A DNA stretch of 64,000 nt, taken from NCBI GenBank assembly GCA_948567375.1, contig OX419756.1:315001-379000 (forward strand), given 5' to 3'. Position 1 is the first letter of the stretch. Each line of letters starts with the position of its first letter. A model generated the notes under the pieces. It was not told where the DNA came from, ran no database searches, and saw nothing but the letters and a program-made list of their open reading frames with translations. Positions 33,937 to 43,086 of the stretch are shown here, piece after piece. This stretch comes from Lunularia cruciata. Its lineage: Eukaryota > Streptophyta > Marchantiopsida > Lunulariales > Lunulariaceae. The position numbers and the translations under genes were made by a program.

Positions 33937-36000
33937 GAAAAGACAGCAAGAACACTTACTGAAGACGAGTGTCAACATCTTCTATGAATGATTCCTCGGT
34001 TGTCCCGAAGGAATTTTGAAGAACCAATCAAAGGTGTTGATCCTGAATCTTCCACTAGGGTTGAAGTCAACACCCTCATAGCAGAAATTGTCAAAGAAGA
34101 CCCCACCTTGAACTTGACAAATTGGAATCCCTGGGCTGACAACACGGTGTCAATTCCAGCCAATCCTTCAGTTCTGTCAAGTTCCACATTACCTCAGCCG
34201 ATCCCAGTGCATCAAACGATGACTTTGCTTCTTGTCACCCGACACGCCTATCAGAAGTACAAGGGGACAAAACAAGACGAAGACCCCGATGAATTCATCA
34301 AAGAATTTGAAGTCATCTCCTTCGCTAACAAGGAGTATGACTCGGCGGATCGATTGAGAATTTTCCTAAGTTTGCTCCGCAAGAAAGCTCGGAGCTGGTA
34401 CACCCATGTGATCCAGAAGGGGTTTGTACCAGCAGACTGGGCAGACTTGAGAAACAACTTCCTGGAACGATTCCGGGAAGTTGATTACGATACGAGTGTC
34501 TTCGCGGCACTCAACAATTTGGACCGTGGCAAGAAGGAGAAGTTGAGAGACTACTCCGAGCGGTTCATGGCACTACTAAACTGAGTTCCCAAGCAATCGG
34601 GGGTGGTGGGTTACTCCAATGCTCAAGCCATTACCTGGTTCCTCAGGGGCCTTTCACCGGAGATACGAATCTTTGCCAGGGAGAGGAATGTAACTTCCCT
34701 GGACAAAGTACTCAAACATGTCGCTCGTTATGAAGCGGCCCACTTTCACTCTGCCGGTAACTGGAGAAATCGGGAGAAGAAAGGCAAGAAGCCTAAAAGA
34801 AGAGCTTCGTGCAGTACCTCCCCTTCTTCGGACGAATCTTCCATGACTTTGAGCTCTTCTTCGGAATCCGAAGAAGAATCCAAGCCAAGACGAGTCAAAA
34901 GACGTGGAGGCAAGAAACCAGTGACTCCTGCAGCCAAGAGTGTACATAAGGCGGATACAAAGCTGGATGCTCTCATCAAGGAGTTTTTGGATTTCAAGAT
35001 CCAGATGATTGGGGCCAAGGGCCAAAGGAAGGCCCTAGCATTTGGACGATCTAATGTGTGGTGCACCGCATGTGGCAAATCTGGCCACGCCAACACAGAA
35101 TGCAATACTTGTAATGCATTCCCGGTGCAGCAAATTGATTGGGTTCCGGGATGGACTCAAGACGAGGACGAGGAGGCTGTGTACCAAACTCAGGAGGTAC
35201 AGCCTCAAGCGAGCACATCGTATCAAAGTCCGAGGTTTGGACCTAGGGAGTATAACCCCAATGCTCCTCCACGAAGACCACCATTGAGCAACCAAAATCG
35301 GCCTCAGAATGTTGCACCCGAAGCCTGTTATAATTGTGGCTCGATGGGACATTGGTCCCCAAACTGTCTCGAGCCAAGAAGGCAAATTGGGTACGTTCCT
35401 CTGTGCGGAAACTGTAAAGGATCGGGGCATACGGGCAACCAATGCCCTCACCCACCAAACCCAAAGCCGCCTGTAAAGTATGTACAGACCCCCGCTGAGC
35501 GTGTAACACTTCAGCCAAAGGGGGATACAAATGTAAATTGCATAACTCTTGAGGAAGAAAGACCTCAAGAAGGGAGTCCGGCCTCAGAAGGAGAATGGCC
35601 GGATCTTGAAATTTTGAAGGTTGAGACATGCTCCAACAAGAAGAAGCGTGATCTCGAAGAACTGAGTATGACCTTGTCGTCCTCCCAAAAGGCAAAGAGA
35701 CTTTGCCCAAAAGCCATTCTTTCGGCCAAGGAGGAAAAGATCCTCGCAAAAGCCAAAGCTAAAGCCTTGCAAAAAGAATTAAAGGAGGCATTACTCAGGA
35801 CTCGGGAACTGAGTTTGGAAGAAGAGACGAAGACGAAGTCTCCAATTTTTCCGGCAGACATTCGATCCGAAGTAAAGGGTCTGATCCAAGCCGAGGTGGG
35901 CCAACCCAAGGAACCTCGGGTTAAGGCCATCAGCAAGCCCGTCACCATTTTGAAGCATCCCAAAGTCAAGAGGGAACATGGGGAGACTTCGGATCCAAAG
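33937..36000 (+). pseudogene. Gag polyprotein with three CCHC zinc knuckles (element F)
   Basis: Same frame as 33613. A capsid-type gag domain lies at about 34210-34600 (DEFIKEFEVISFAN, ARSWYTHVIQKG, WADLRNNFLERF, KLRDYSERFMALLN). A basic/Ser-rich linker (KPKRRASCSTSPSSDESS) follows. Three knuckles of form C-x2-C-x4-H-x4-C sit at 35062-35103 (CTACGKSGHANTEC), 35326-35367 (CYNCGSMGHWSPNC) and 35404-35445 (CGNCKGSGHTGNQC). A long Lys/Glu-rich linker leads to the protease. Stops: TGA at 33985-33987 (CAA in element I) and TGA at 34582-34584 (CGA in element I). Family role: forms virus-like particles and binds element RNA. Three knuckles are more than the usual one. Confidence 0.88.
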
Positions 36001-36860
36001 TCAAAGACAAAGATGGTCAAATTGGGAGGAGTTCCCCAATATGATATTATAGCCGATCTGGCCACCACAAATGCCAACGTTACATTCATGCAATTGTGGG
36101 AAGATAACAAGCTATACAAGAGACAGCTTAATTCGGCCCTCAAGAAGGTGAGGTCGATGTCAAAGAAGGACCTACCGGCTATTTATCGTATTGAACAAGA
36201 AGATTTGGGATCTCCCGAGGTAGATGCGGAGATTGCAGGGTGCATGATCACATTGATAGCCATTGACTCTGGGTCCGGTGTGAATGTCATGACCAAAGAT
36301 AATGCAAATCGACTCGGGTTTCATATGTTTGAACCCACACCCCGAGTTTGGAAGTTTGCAGACCAAACCAGGAGACGGCCATTGGGCATGCTGTTGAACA
36401 TTACCACGATCTTGGAGGGGTACCCTTCAAGTTGAATTACATCGTGTTGTGACAAGTGACAAAAACTGGTTACCCTTTGTTGATTGGCAGACCCTGGTTA
36501 TACAGTGCCCAAGTTGTAGTAGATTGGCATCACCAGAAGTTAAGATTCAAGGACATTTTGTCCGAAGATCAGAAGCTAGTGACTATGAGTTGGATGAAGG
36601 TTCCCCATCTTGGGGAAACAAGTTTGTCGGAAGAGGAGGACGAATCCAAAGACTCATCGTCTTCGTCCTCAAACGAATCCGAAGACGAAGTCCAAGTTAA
36701 TTACTTGGAATGCTACGAGGTGGATGTTGAAGACGAAGATCCATATGACCTCGCCTCGGGTGAACCTAACTTGGAGGAAGGGGGTTTGATGGCCACTTGC
36801 TTTGGGTGAAGCCGAGTAACCCACGTTGAAGGAGTCATCAACCCCGATGACTGTCAAGAT
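36001..36860 (+). pseudogene. Aspartic protease region (element F)
   Basis: IAIDSGSGVNVMTKDNANRLG with the catalytic D-S-G at 36265-36273 lies in one frame with gag, so gag and protease were made as one polyprotein. A one-base indel near 36415-36425 ends the frame at 36435 (the GVPFKLNYI of element I is out of register here). The next frame (36456-36809) gives TGYPLLIGRPWLYSA, the usual close of the domain, then an acidic linker (EEEDESKDSSSSSSNESED). A TGA at 36807 breaks the link to RT. Confidence 0.85.
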
Positions 36861-37770
36861 GTGTTACTAACTGAAGGAAAAATTTTAAAAATCTCAAAGA
36901 CAGTTACTTCGGAGGAGTTGGCAGGATACATTGCCCTGTTTATAGAGTTCCAGGATGTATTTGCCTGGTCGATTGATCAAATTCCGGGTATTCCACGAGA
37001 ATTTGGAGAACACTGGATTGATCTGGTTGAAGGTGCAATTCCGGTTTGGCAACGACAATACCACCTGAACCCGAAGTACTCGCTTTTGGTGAAAGATGAA
37101 ATCAACAAGTACTTAGGGGCCGGAATCATCTTCCCTGTCTTGAGCAGTGAATGGGTCTCCCCCATCGTCATTGTCCCAAAGAAGAAAACAGGGAAGATCT
37201 GAGTGAGCCAAGACTTCCAAAAGTTGAACGCAGTTACAAGGAAAGATCATTATCCCTTGCCTTTTATTGATACAATTTTAGATCAGGTAGCTAGGCATCC
37301 TTGTTATAGTTTTCTCGATGGATTTTTAGGGTACAATCAAGTATCCATTCGAGAAGAGGACAAGGATAAAACTACATTCACGACCGATTGGGGCACTTTC
37401 GCTTACAATCAAATGCCCTTTGGGTTGTGTAATGCTCCTGCTACTTTCCAGCGGATGATGAATTCAATCTTCAAAGATTTCCTGCGCAAATTTGTGGAAG
37501 TTTTTATTGATGACTTTTGTGTGTTTGGGCGAAGAGATGTACATTTAGATTACCTTCGCCAAACGTTTGAATGGTGTCATTTTGCCGACTTGTCATTACA
37601 CCCGGAGAAATGCTTCTTCGCAATGAAGGAGGGAATTCTTCTGGGGCATCAGGTGTCAAGCCGAGGTATTGAAGTCAATGTTGAGAAGGTTAAGATAATC
37701 GCAGCTTTGGAATCCCCAAAGAACATCCGGGAGCTGAGAGCCTTCTTGGGACATGTCTATATTTCAGCCG
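36861..37770 (+). pseudogene. Reverse transcriptase (element F)
   Basis: Blocks in order: GAIPVWQRQYHLNPKY, WVSPIVIVPKKKTGKI, then TGA at 37200 where element I has CGA (GKIRVCQDFQKLN), DFQKLNAVTRKDHYPLP, YSFLDGFLGYNQVSI, MPFGLCNAPATFQRMM, FIDDFCVFG with the catalytic D-D at 37509-37514, and LSLHPEKCFFA, ILLGHQVSSRGIE, IRELRAFLGH. The FLDGF.GYNQ and FIDDF forms are those of Athila/Tat-like elements, not chromoviruses. A frameshift near 37760 (deletion after RAFLGHV) ends the frame. The enzyme makes cDNA primed by the tRNA. Confidence 0.9.
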
Positions 37771-38280
37771 CTTCATGTCAAACTATGCAGTGCTTGCTGT
37801 ACCACTCACAAAGCTTCTGAAGAAATCCGAAGACTATCTATGGGAAGCAAGTCAAGAAGAAGCTTTCCAGGTGTTGAAGAAGAAACTGGTTGAAGCACCA
37901 GTCATGAGAGCCCCAAATTGGGATGTCCCTTTTCATGTATATGTGGACACTTCGTCCATGGCCATCGGAGTAGTCTTAAGTCAAAAGGACGAGAAGAAGA
38001 AGGACTACCCGGTGTAATATGCCAACCGACAACTTTCAGTTTCTAAAAAGAACTATTCAACAATTGAAAGAGAAGCACTCGGAATGGTGTATGCCTGCAA
38101 GAAATTTCGTCATTATTTGTTGGGGTATGAGTTTGTCTTCTATGTTGACCATTACGCATTGCAACATTTGGTCAAGAAGGCAGATTTATCGGGATGAATT
38201 GCAAGATGGATCTTGTTATTACAAGAGTTCACGTATACTCTACAAGTAAGGAAGGGAGCTTCGCATTTGAATGCGGACTT
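37771..38280 (+). pseudogene. RNase H domain (element F)
   Basis: NYAVLAVPLTKLLKKSEDY then PFHVYVDTSSMAIGVVLSQKD, with the first catalytic Asp in VDTS; TAA at 38015 stands where relatives have TAC/TAT of VYYA (GTGTAATATGCC). KNYSTIEREALGMVYACKKF (catalytic Glu) and YVDHYALQHLVKKADLSG (Asp) follow in the next open stretches, with a TGA at 38197-38199 (CAA/CGG in relatives). The domain removes the RNA strand during reverse transcription. Confidence 0.85.
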
Positions 38281-39682
38281 CCTGTCTAGGTTAGAAACTC
38301 AAGACCAGGAGTGGGAAATTGACGATCGGTTCCCTGACGAAGAGTTGTATCACTTATCAGCAATGCAAAGTACAAGGTATGCAGCTAAATATAATTATCT
38401 GAATACTCTCCAGTGTCCTAAGGGGATGGACCCGGAACAGCGGGCAGTCTTTCTCAGGAAAATGGGGCCATACCAGCTTAAACACAACATTTTATTTAAG
38501 ATGGGCGAAGACAAAGTACTTCGGCGATGCTTGGAGTCATACGAAGTAGCAGGAGTAATTGAATCTTTACACTCCGAGGCATCGGGAGGACACTATGCTC
38601 TGAAGAATACTGTAAAGAAAATTCTTTTGGCAGGGTATTGGTGGCCTACAATGTACAAAGATGTACATGCTCATATCCGAAGCTGTGATGCTTGTCAGAG
38701 AACGAGGAAGCCGACGGCTACTTCTCAATGGCCTTTGAGACCAATTTTGCCTTTGGCCCCATTTGATAAATGGGGGATTGATTTTGTGGGTCCCATTCAA
38801 CCAGTGACCCGAGTCACAAGAAAGCACTACATTTTGGTCTGCACTGACTATGCTACCAAGATGGTCGAAGCGAAAGCAACTCGCAGAGATGATGCTGAAA
38901 CTATGGCGGAATTTTTCTTTCGAAACATCATCTCCCGATATGGGTGTCCTCTGGAATTGGTCAGTGACCGAGGCACACATTTTTTGAACTCAGTAATGGA
39001 GGCATTAACCAAGTACTTTCAGATTAAACATCGGAAGATGACTCCTTACAACCCAAAAGCAAATGGCTTAACGGAAAGAGCAAATGGGTTACTTTGTAAA
39101 ATTTTGAATAAGGTGACTGTCAATTATGCCTATGACTGGGATACAAAATTACCAACTGCGTTGTGGGCATATCGAACAACAAAGAAGATAACAACCAAAC
39201 AAACTCCATACTTCTTGACATATGGCTTGCATCCCATATTGCCAGTCGAATTTGAAGTTCCGACATATCGGGTTCTGTGCGAAGAACAAATGTCGGAAGA
39301 AGAAAGTCAGGATCTTCGGATTCATCAACTAATGTGGTTAGAAGAGAAAAGAGACAATGCAATGCAAACCACAAAAGAAGTACAAGCACAGAGGAAAGTC
39401 AGGCACAATAAGAGAATCAAGCCTGTGACTGTACGAGAAGAGGATTTGGTTTTGTTATATGAAAATCTCCGAATATTTTTTCCAGGCAAGTTGCATTTGA
39501 GATGGATGGGTCCCTATTGAGTTCTTCATCTTTATGAAAATGGATCCATGCAGCTCGTCGACTTGGAAGGTAACCCTTTTGCCACTCGAGTAAACGGGTG
39601 GAGAGTTTGGAGATATTGGACCATAGACTCGGAAGTTTCTAAAGCACCCAAGATCTATGTTCACAGGGACGCTCACATTTGA
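38213..39682 (+). pseudogene. Integrase, nearly open, ending at the purine tract (element F)
   Basis: One frame is open over 435 codons, 38213-39520, then TGA at 39518 (CGA in I: SYRVLHLYK), continuing in register to TGA at 39680. The zinc module has GGHYALKNTVKKIL...WWPTMYKDVHAHIRSCDACQRT; the core shows D in KWGIDFVGP, D in LVSDRGTHF and E (39074-39076) in NGLTERANGLL, the D,D-35-E triad. A C-terminal GPF/Y-like block is MGPYEVLHLY (with the TGA). No chromodomain follows. The 5' part of the frame (38213-38270) still encodes the RNase H end (GASHLNADFLSRLE). Confidence 0.9.
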
Positions 39683-39691
39683 GGGAGGGGG
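39681..39691 (+). other. Polypurine tract (element F)
   Basis: GAGGGAGGGGG, two bases before the 3' LTR start at 39694. It primes plus-strand DNA synthesis. It overlaps the integrase stop codon by two bases, so nothing is encoded between integrase and LTR. The equivalent in element I is 50928-50938 (minus). Confidence 0.88.
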
Positions 39692-40078
39692 TATGTGGTG
39701 CCCACATTTTTGTTTTTTTCAGAATAAAGGAGAAGAAGTGTATAGAGAAGTTGGATTGTGCCTATATGGCCGAAGAAGGCAAAGAAAAGAGTCTTTGGGT
39801 TGAAACCCAAAGTAAAGTGACTTCGGGTCATAAGGCAACGTACTCGGAAATGCCCTGTCAGCATACAATACAAAGTAAATTGTCTTCGGATCGGAGGGAG
39901 CTCAACCTGAGGCAAAGACAGTCTAACAACCTTTCGTGAGGGCGAGAAATTCAAGAAGGAGCCGTTTCAAAACGGGTGGCTCATACGCGCAAAGGTTGAT
40001 TGACAATGATAGGTGCATGTCGCAGGTGTGATTTCTCAGTAGAAACTCGAAGTGACGGAAGATGAAGAAGTGCAACTC

Positions 40079-40087
40079 TATAAAAAT
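40079..40087 (+). promoter_or_regulatory. LTR TATA box, element F 3' LTR
   Basis: TATAAAAAT in the same context as in the 5' LTR, 19 bp before the ATG at 40106. Confidence 0.6.
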
Positions 40088-40105
40088 CGAAACTGCAATG
40101 ACAAA

Positions 40106-42677
40106 ATGTTGAGCAATTTTTCTTTGCCGTTGAGGAGTTGTCTTGTAGGTGATTGGGGAAAGGGAAATAGAGTTGGGCTCGTATTAGTGCACAAGGGAGA
40201 AGTGGTGAGAGTGAAATCAAGAGAAAGTGAGAAAGTAGAAGAGATGGGAGGAGGGAAGAAGAACTCCAAATTTGCAGTGAGAAATCATGCGATTTGGAGA
40301 TTAGATGTAGTAGCGAGGATCAAAGTCTTGAGCCGACTTCGGATCACATTTCTGGCATGGAATTGGAACGTAAGTTTTCCAAGATTCATGACAGAAATCA
40401 TTGAGAGTAAGTGTCTCGATGGACCCAAGGAAGAAGGGAAGAGAGGAAATCCGGCTTGCAGGACAGAGTCGGATTGGAGATTGGTACTCGGGAAGGAGCC
40501 AGGCTTGGAGCAGGGAGCCACGTTCTTGGGGAAAGGAGTGATAGCCCAAGAAACTCAGGAGGTGAGAGATGCTTTCTCGTCGAAGAGAACAAAGAATGGG
40601 TACAAGGTAGAAAGTTACAAAGACCCTGTCAAGAGAGGAATTGTGAGTGCTTGATGGCAATCCTGAAGCCGGAGAGAACAACATATGTGATGAAACACCA
40701 AGCGGTGTTCTTTCACAAATTGTTTGCAGGAGAACCAATTAATTGGGCAAGGTGTTTTCATGGGAGAACGAGGCAAATGGTGTGGAATCTGAGGGATAAG
40801 TCGCTTCCACATTATATTGTGCCGTTTGCACCGCATTTCTACCTAGGGCTCAATTTGCTGAACTCGGCGGAGCGGAATCGGATGGTGTCGCACTTCCATC
40901 CGGATGTGCGAAAGGAGGTCGATGTCGAGGAGCAGCAATACATTTTGCAAATCCGGAGCATGGATGATTACTACGTGAAAATAGGGAAAAACGTGGAGGT
41001 CGTGGTAAGTACCCCGACGAAGAAGAGGACTAGGCAAGCAGAAGCCAAAGAAAACAAGAAACCTCGGAAGATGCAGAGAAGTAACCCGAGGCGAGGAATG
41101 GTGGTAATTGAGTCAGAAGATGAAGACTCAGAAGGCGAGGCCGAGCTCAAGACGGAGGACTCGGAGCATGAGGAGGAACCTGAGCTTACACTGCAGAGCG
41201 GACATACAAGCAGTGATAGTGAGGACGGTGGAGAAATGACCTCCCCGTGCCAGTGGCTGAAGAATACAAAGAAGAAGTGCAGGGCGAGGTAGAAGCTGAA
41301 GACAATACAGCGCTGGAAGATGAAGTACCGGTGCCAGAGGAGAAGAAGATTGCAGTGCAGCGAGTAGTTTGCTCGCGACGTAAGGCGAAATGTGAGGCAG
41401 GACCAAGTCAAGTGAAGACAAAGGTAGAAGAAAGCTTGGGCAGTGAGGCATCAATCCCAATACGAAGACTCTAGAGAAGAAGGCAAGTATCGGGAGAACA
41501 TGAGGAGAGAAGAGAGACCCCTCCGTGGGAGGAAGAAGTTGCCAATGATGGAGTGCAGAACCTGCAAGAGGTAGTGTGCCCGCTGCTAGTAAAGTTGGAG
41601 CAAAAGAAGAAGGAGATGCAGTCAACTTGTCCCAAGGTAAAGACTGTACTGCAGGTGGTACCAAGATTAGAAGAAGTGAACTTGGAGTTGAAGAGGAGTG
41701 TAACCCGAGGTGAGGAGGAGAGAGAAGAATTGCAAGCGGAGGCAGTCAAGAGAAGGCAGGTAATCAAAGACCTGAAGAGAGAAGTGATCTATTGAGAGGA
41801 TCTTGCGAGGAAGAGTGATATCGCAAGGGAAAGACAGGTAGCTGAATCTGAAATCTTGAAGCAACAGTTTGCTGATTCAAGAGTAGAGCTTATCCATGCT
41901 ATGGCAAGGATAGCATTGAAGGATCAAGAGCTCGATAGAGTGATGGAGAGTATGGAGGAGAAGAAGCAACTCTGGCAACGAGAGTTGGCTGCAAGATATA
42001 GAGAAGAAGAGAGATTACGAGAGTTACTTCGTAATCAGGAAGAGAAGGTTGAACAGAAGGAGAAAGAGAAGGAAGCGGTGAAAGCCGAGTTCGAGGAAGA
42101 GTTGGCGATGTACAGAGAGGAATGGCTTGCAGATTGGGAACGAGAAAGGAAGACAAGATTGGAGCCATTGAAGGAGATAGTCCTCAGAGTGAATGCGATG
42201 TTAAGTACAGAAGCCAACGTCCAAATTGAAGAAGCACGTCTGCACGAGTTGAAGTTGTTGGTGCAGGAGACGAGGCAAAGACAAGCGAAGGACACGGAGA
42301 TGAATGCCCTGTTAATAAAATTAAGAACTCGTGTAGATAGGAAGGTGTTGGAAGTAGAGGATAATATTTCCATTAGATTAGACTTAGTGAAGGTAGAGCT
42401 AGAAAATCTTTGGAAAGATGTTAAAGCAAAACCCGAAGTAGATAACAAAGGACTCCAGATGTCTTCGGAGTTGCCATCAGAGATATAAGAGAAGAGTGGG
42501 TCAGGAGATAAGGATTTAGATAGACTCCCCACTAGTGAAATTTCAGATCAGGAAAGAGAATTGCTGGACTTGGTAGAAGAAGTAGAAGATCTGAAACCCA
42601 AGGAAAATGTAGTAGGAAGTAAGATTACTTCGGGTTTGGGTTTGAAAGCCAATGACAATGTAGACATCGGATCGTAG
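40106..42677 (+). pseudogene. LTR-encoded coiled-coil protein, element F 3' LTR
   Basis: ATG at 40106 (MLSNFSLPLRS) to TAG at 42675-42677. Open to about 40650, where one T is lost in GTGCTTTGATGG (now GTGCTTGATGG). The frame then holds from about 40655 to 41245 with the MKHQAVFFHKLF, FAPHFYLGLNLL and acidic blocks. A second indel near 41245 (CCTCCCCGTGCCAGTGG against CCTCGGCGCCAATGG) restores a third frame. From 41856 to 42488 the coiled coil is open; stops at 41472 (CAG to TAG), 41793 (CGA to TGA) and 42486 (TTA to TAA). The two LTRs of one element thus carry different lesions, which accumulated after insertion. Confidence 0.82.
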
Positions 42678-43081
42678 TGGTAATAGATTTGAGATTTGAA
42701 TAGACAGATATGAAGAGGTGCATTGTCATTTTGGATCTGCAGGTTAGAATAGTTTTTAGAACGGTATAGTTGTTAGAACTATCAATTGCTTCACTATTTA
42801 AGAGTGGCATTTGTAGAGAATTGTTGTTCAGTGCTCATTATTTCTGAGAATAGATAAAGCAAAGTGCTGTGAAGAAGTGCTCGTCGCTTGAGCTTGATTC
42901 CAAGTATCAACTTTGTGTCTATGTTTGTGAATGTTTGGAGAAATTCGAAGTGCAAGTCAGTGTGTTTGTTGGATGTTGGATTCCGTAGCCTTGATCTTCA
43001 TTCTGTGTGTTTGATCCTGAGTGAAGTGCAATTGAAGCAATGCCCGATTACTACAAAAGTGATATTTGCCGGGTTGTCACA

Positions 43082-43086
43082 AATTT
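43082..43086. repeat. Target-site duplication AATTT, right copy
   Basis: Partner of 29741-29745. Confidence 0.95.

Larger units (their letters stand above)
29746..43081 (+). mobile_element. Complete BigLTR retrotransposon F (Athila/Tat-like Ty3/gypsy)
   Basis: 13,336 bp with both LTRs (29746-33523 and 39694-43081), PBS, gag-pol and purine tract, flanked by AATTT. Order is gag, protease, RT, RNase H, integrase, so Ty3/gypsy. There is no chromodomain after integrase, the PBS is tRNA-Asp type and the RT reads like Athila (FLDGF.GYNQ, MPFGLCNAPATFQR), so I place it near Athila/Tat; a tree would be needed to be sure. Unlike classical Athila there is no reading frame between integrase and the 3' LTR. 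Instead each LTR holds a long frame. In a 120-bp stretch compared by eye the two LTRs differ at 3 sites. Confidence 0.95.
39694..43081 (+). repeat. 3' LTR of element F, 3388 bp, with a 389-bp internal deletion
   Basis: Same termini as the 5' LTR. Relative to it, bases equivalent to about 33098-33486 are missing: GCAATGCC is joined directly to CGATTACTAC at about 43043. A CC microhomology marks the join. The deletion removes most of the region near the LTR end but leaves the last ~37 bp. Confidence 0.93.

Noticed and set aside
34654..35025. Minus-strand frames opposite gag of element F (also 35035-35568 and 35565-36143)
   Set aside because: Shadows of gag-pol; no conserved motif, and element I has the same antisense openness in the same low-complexity parts.
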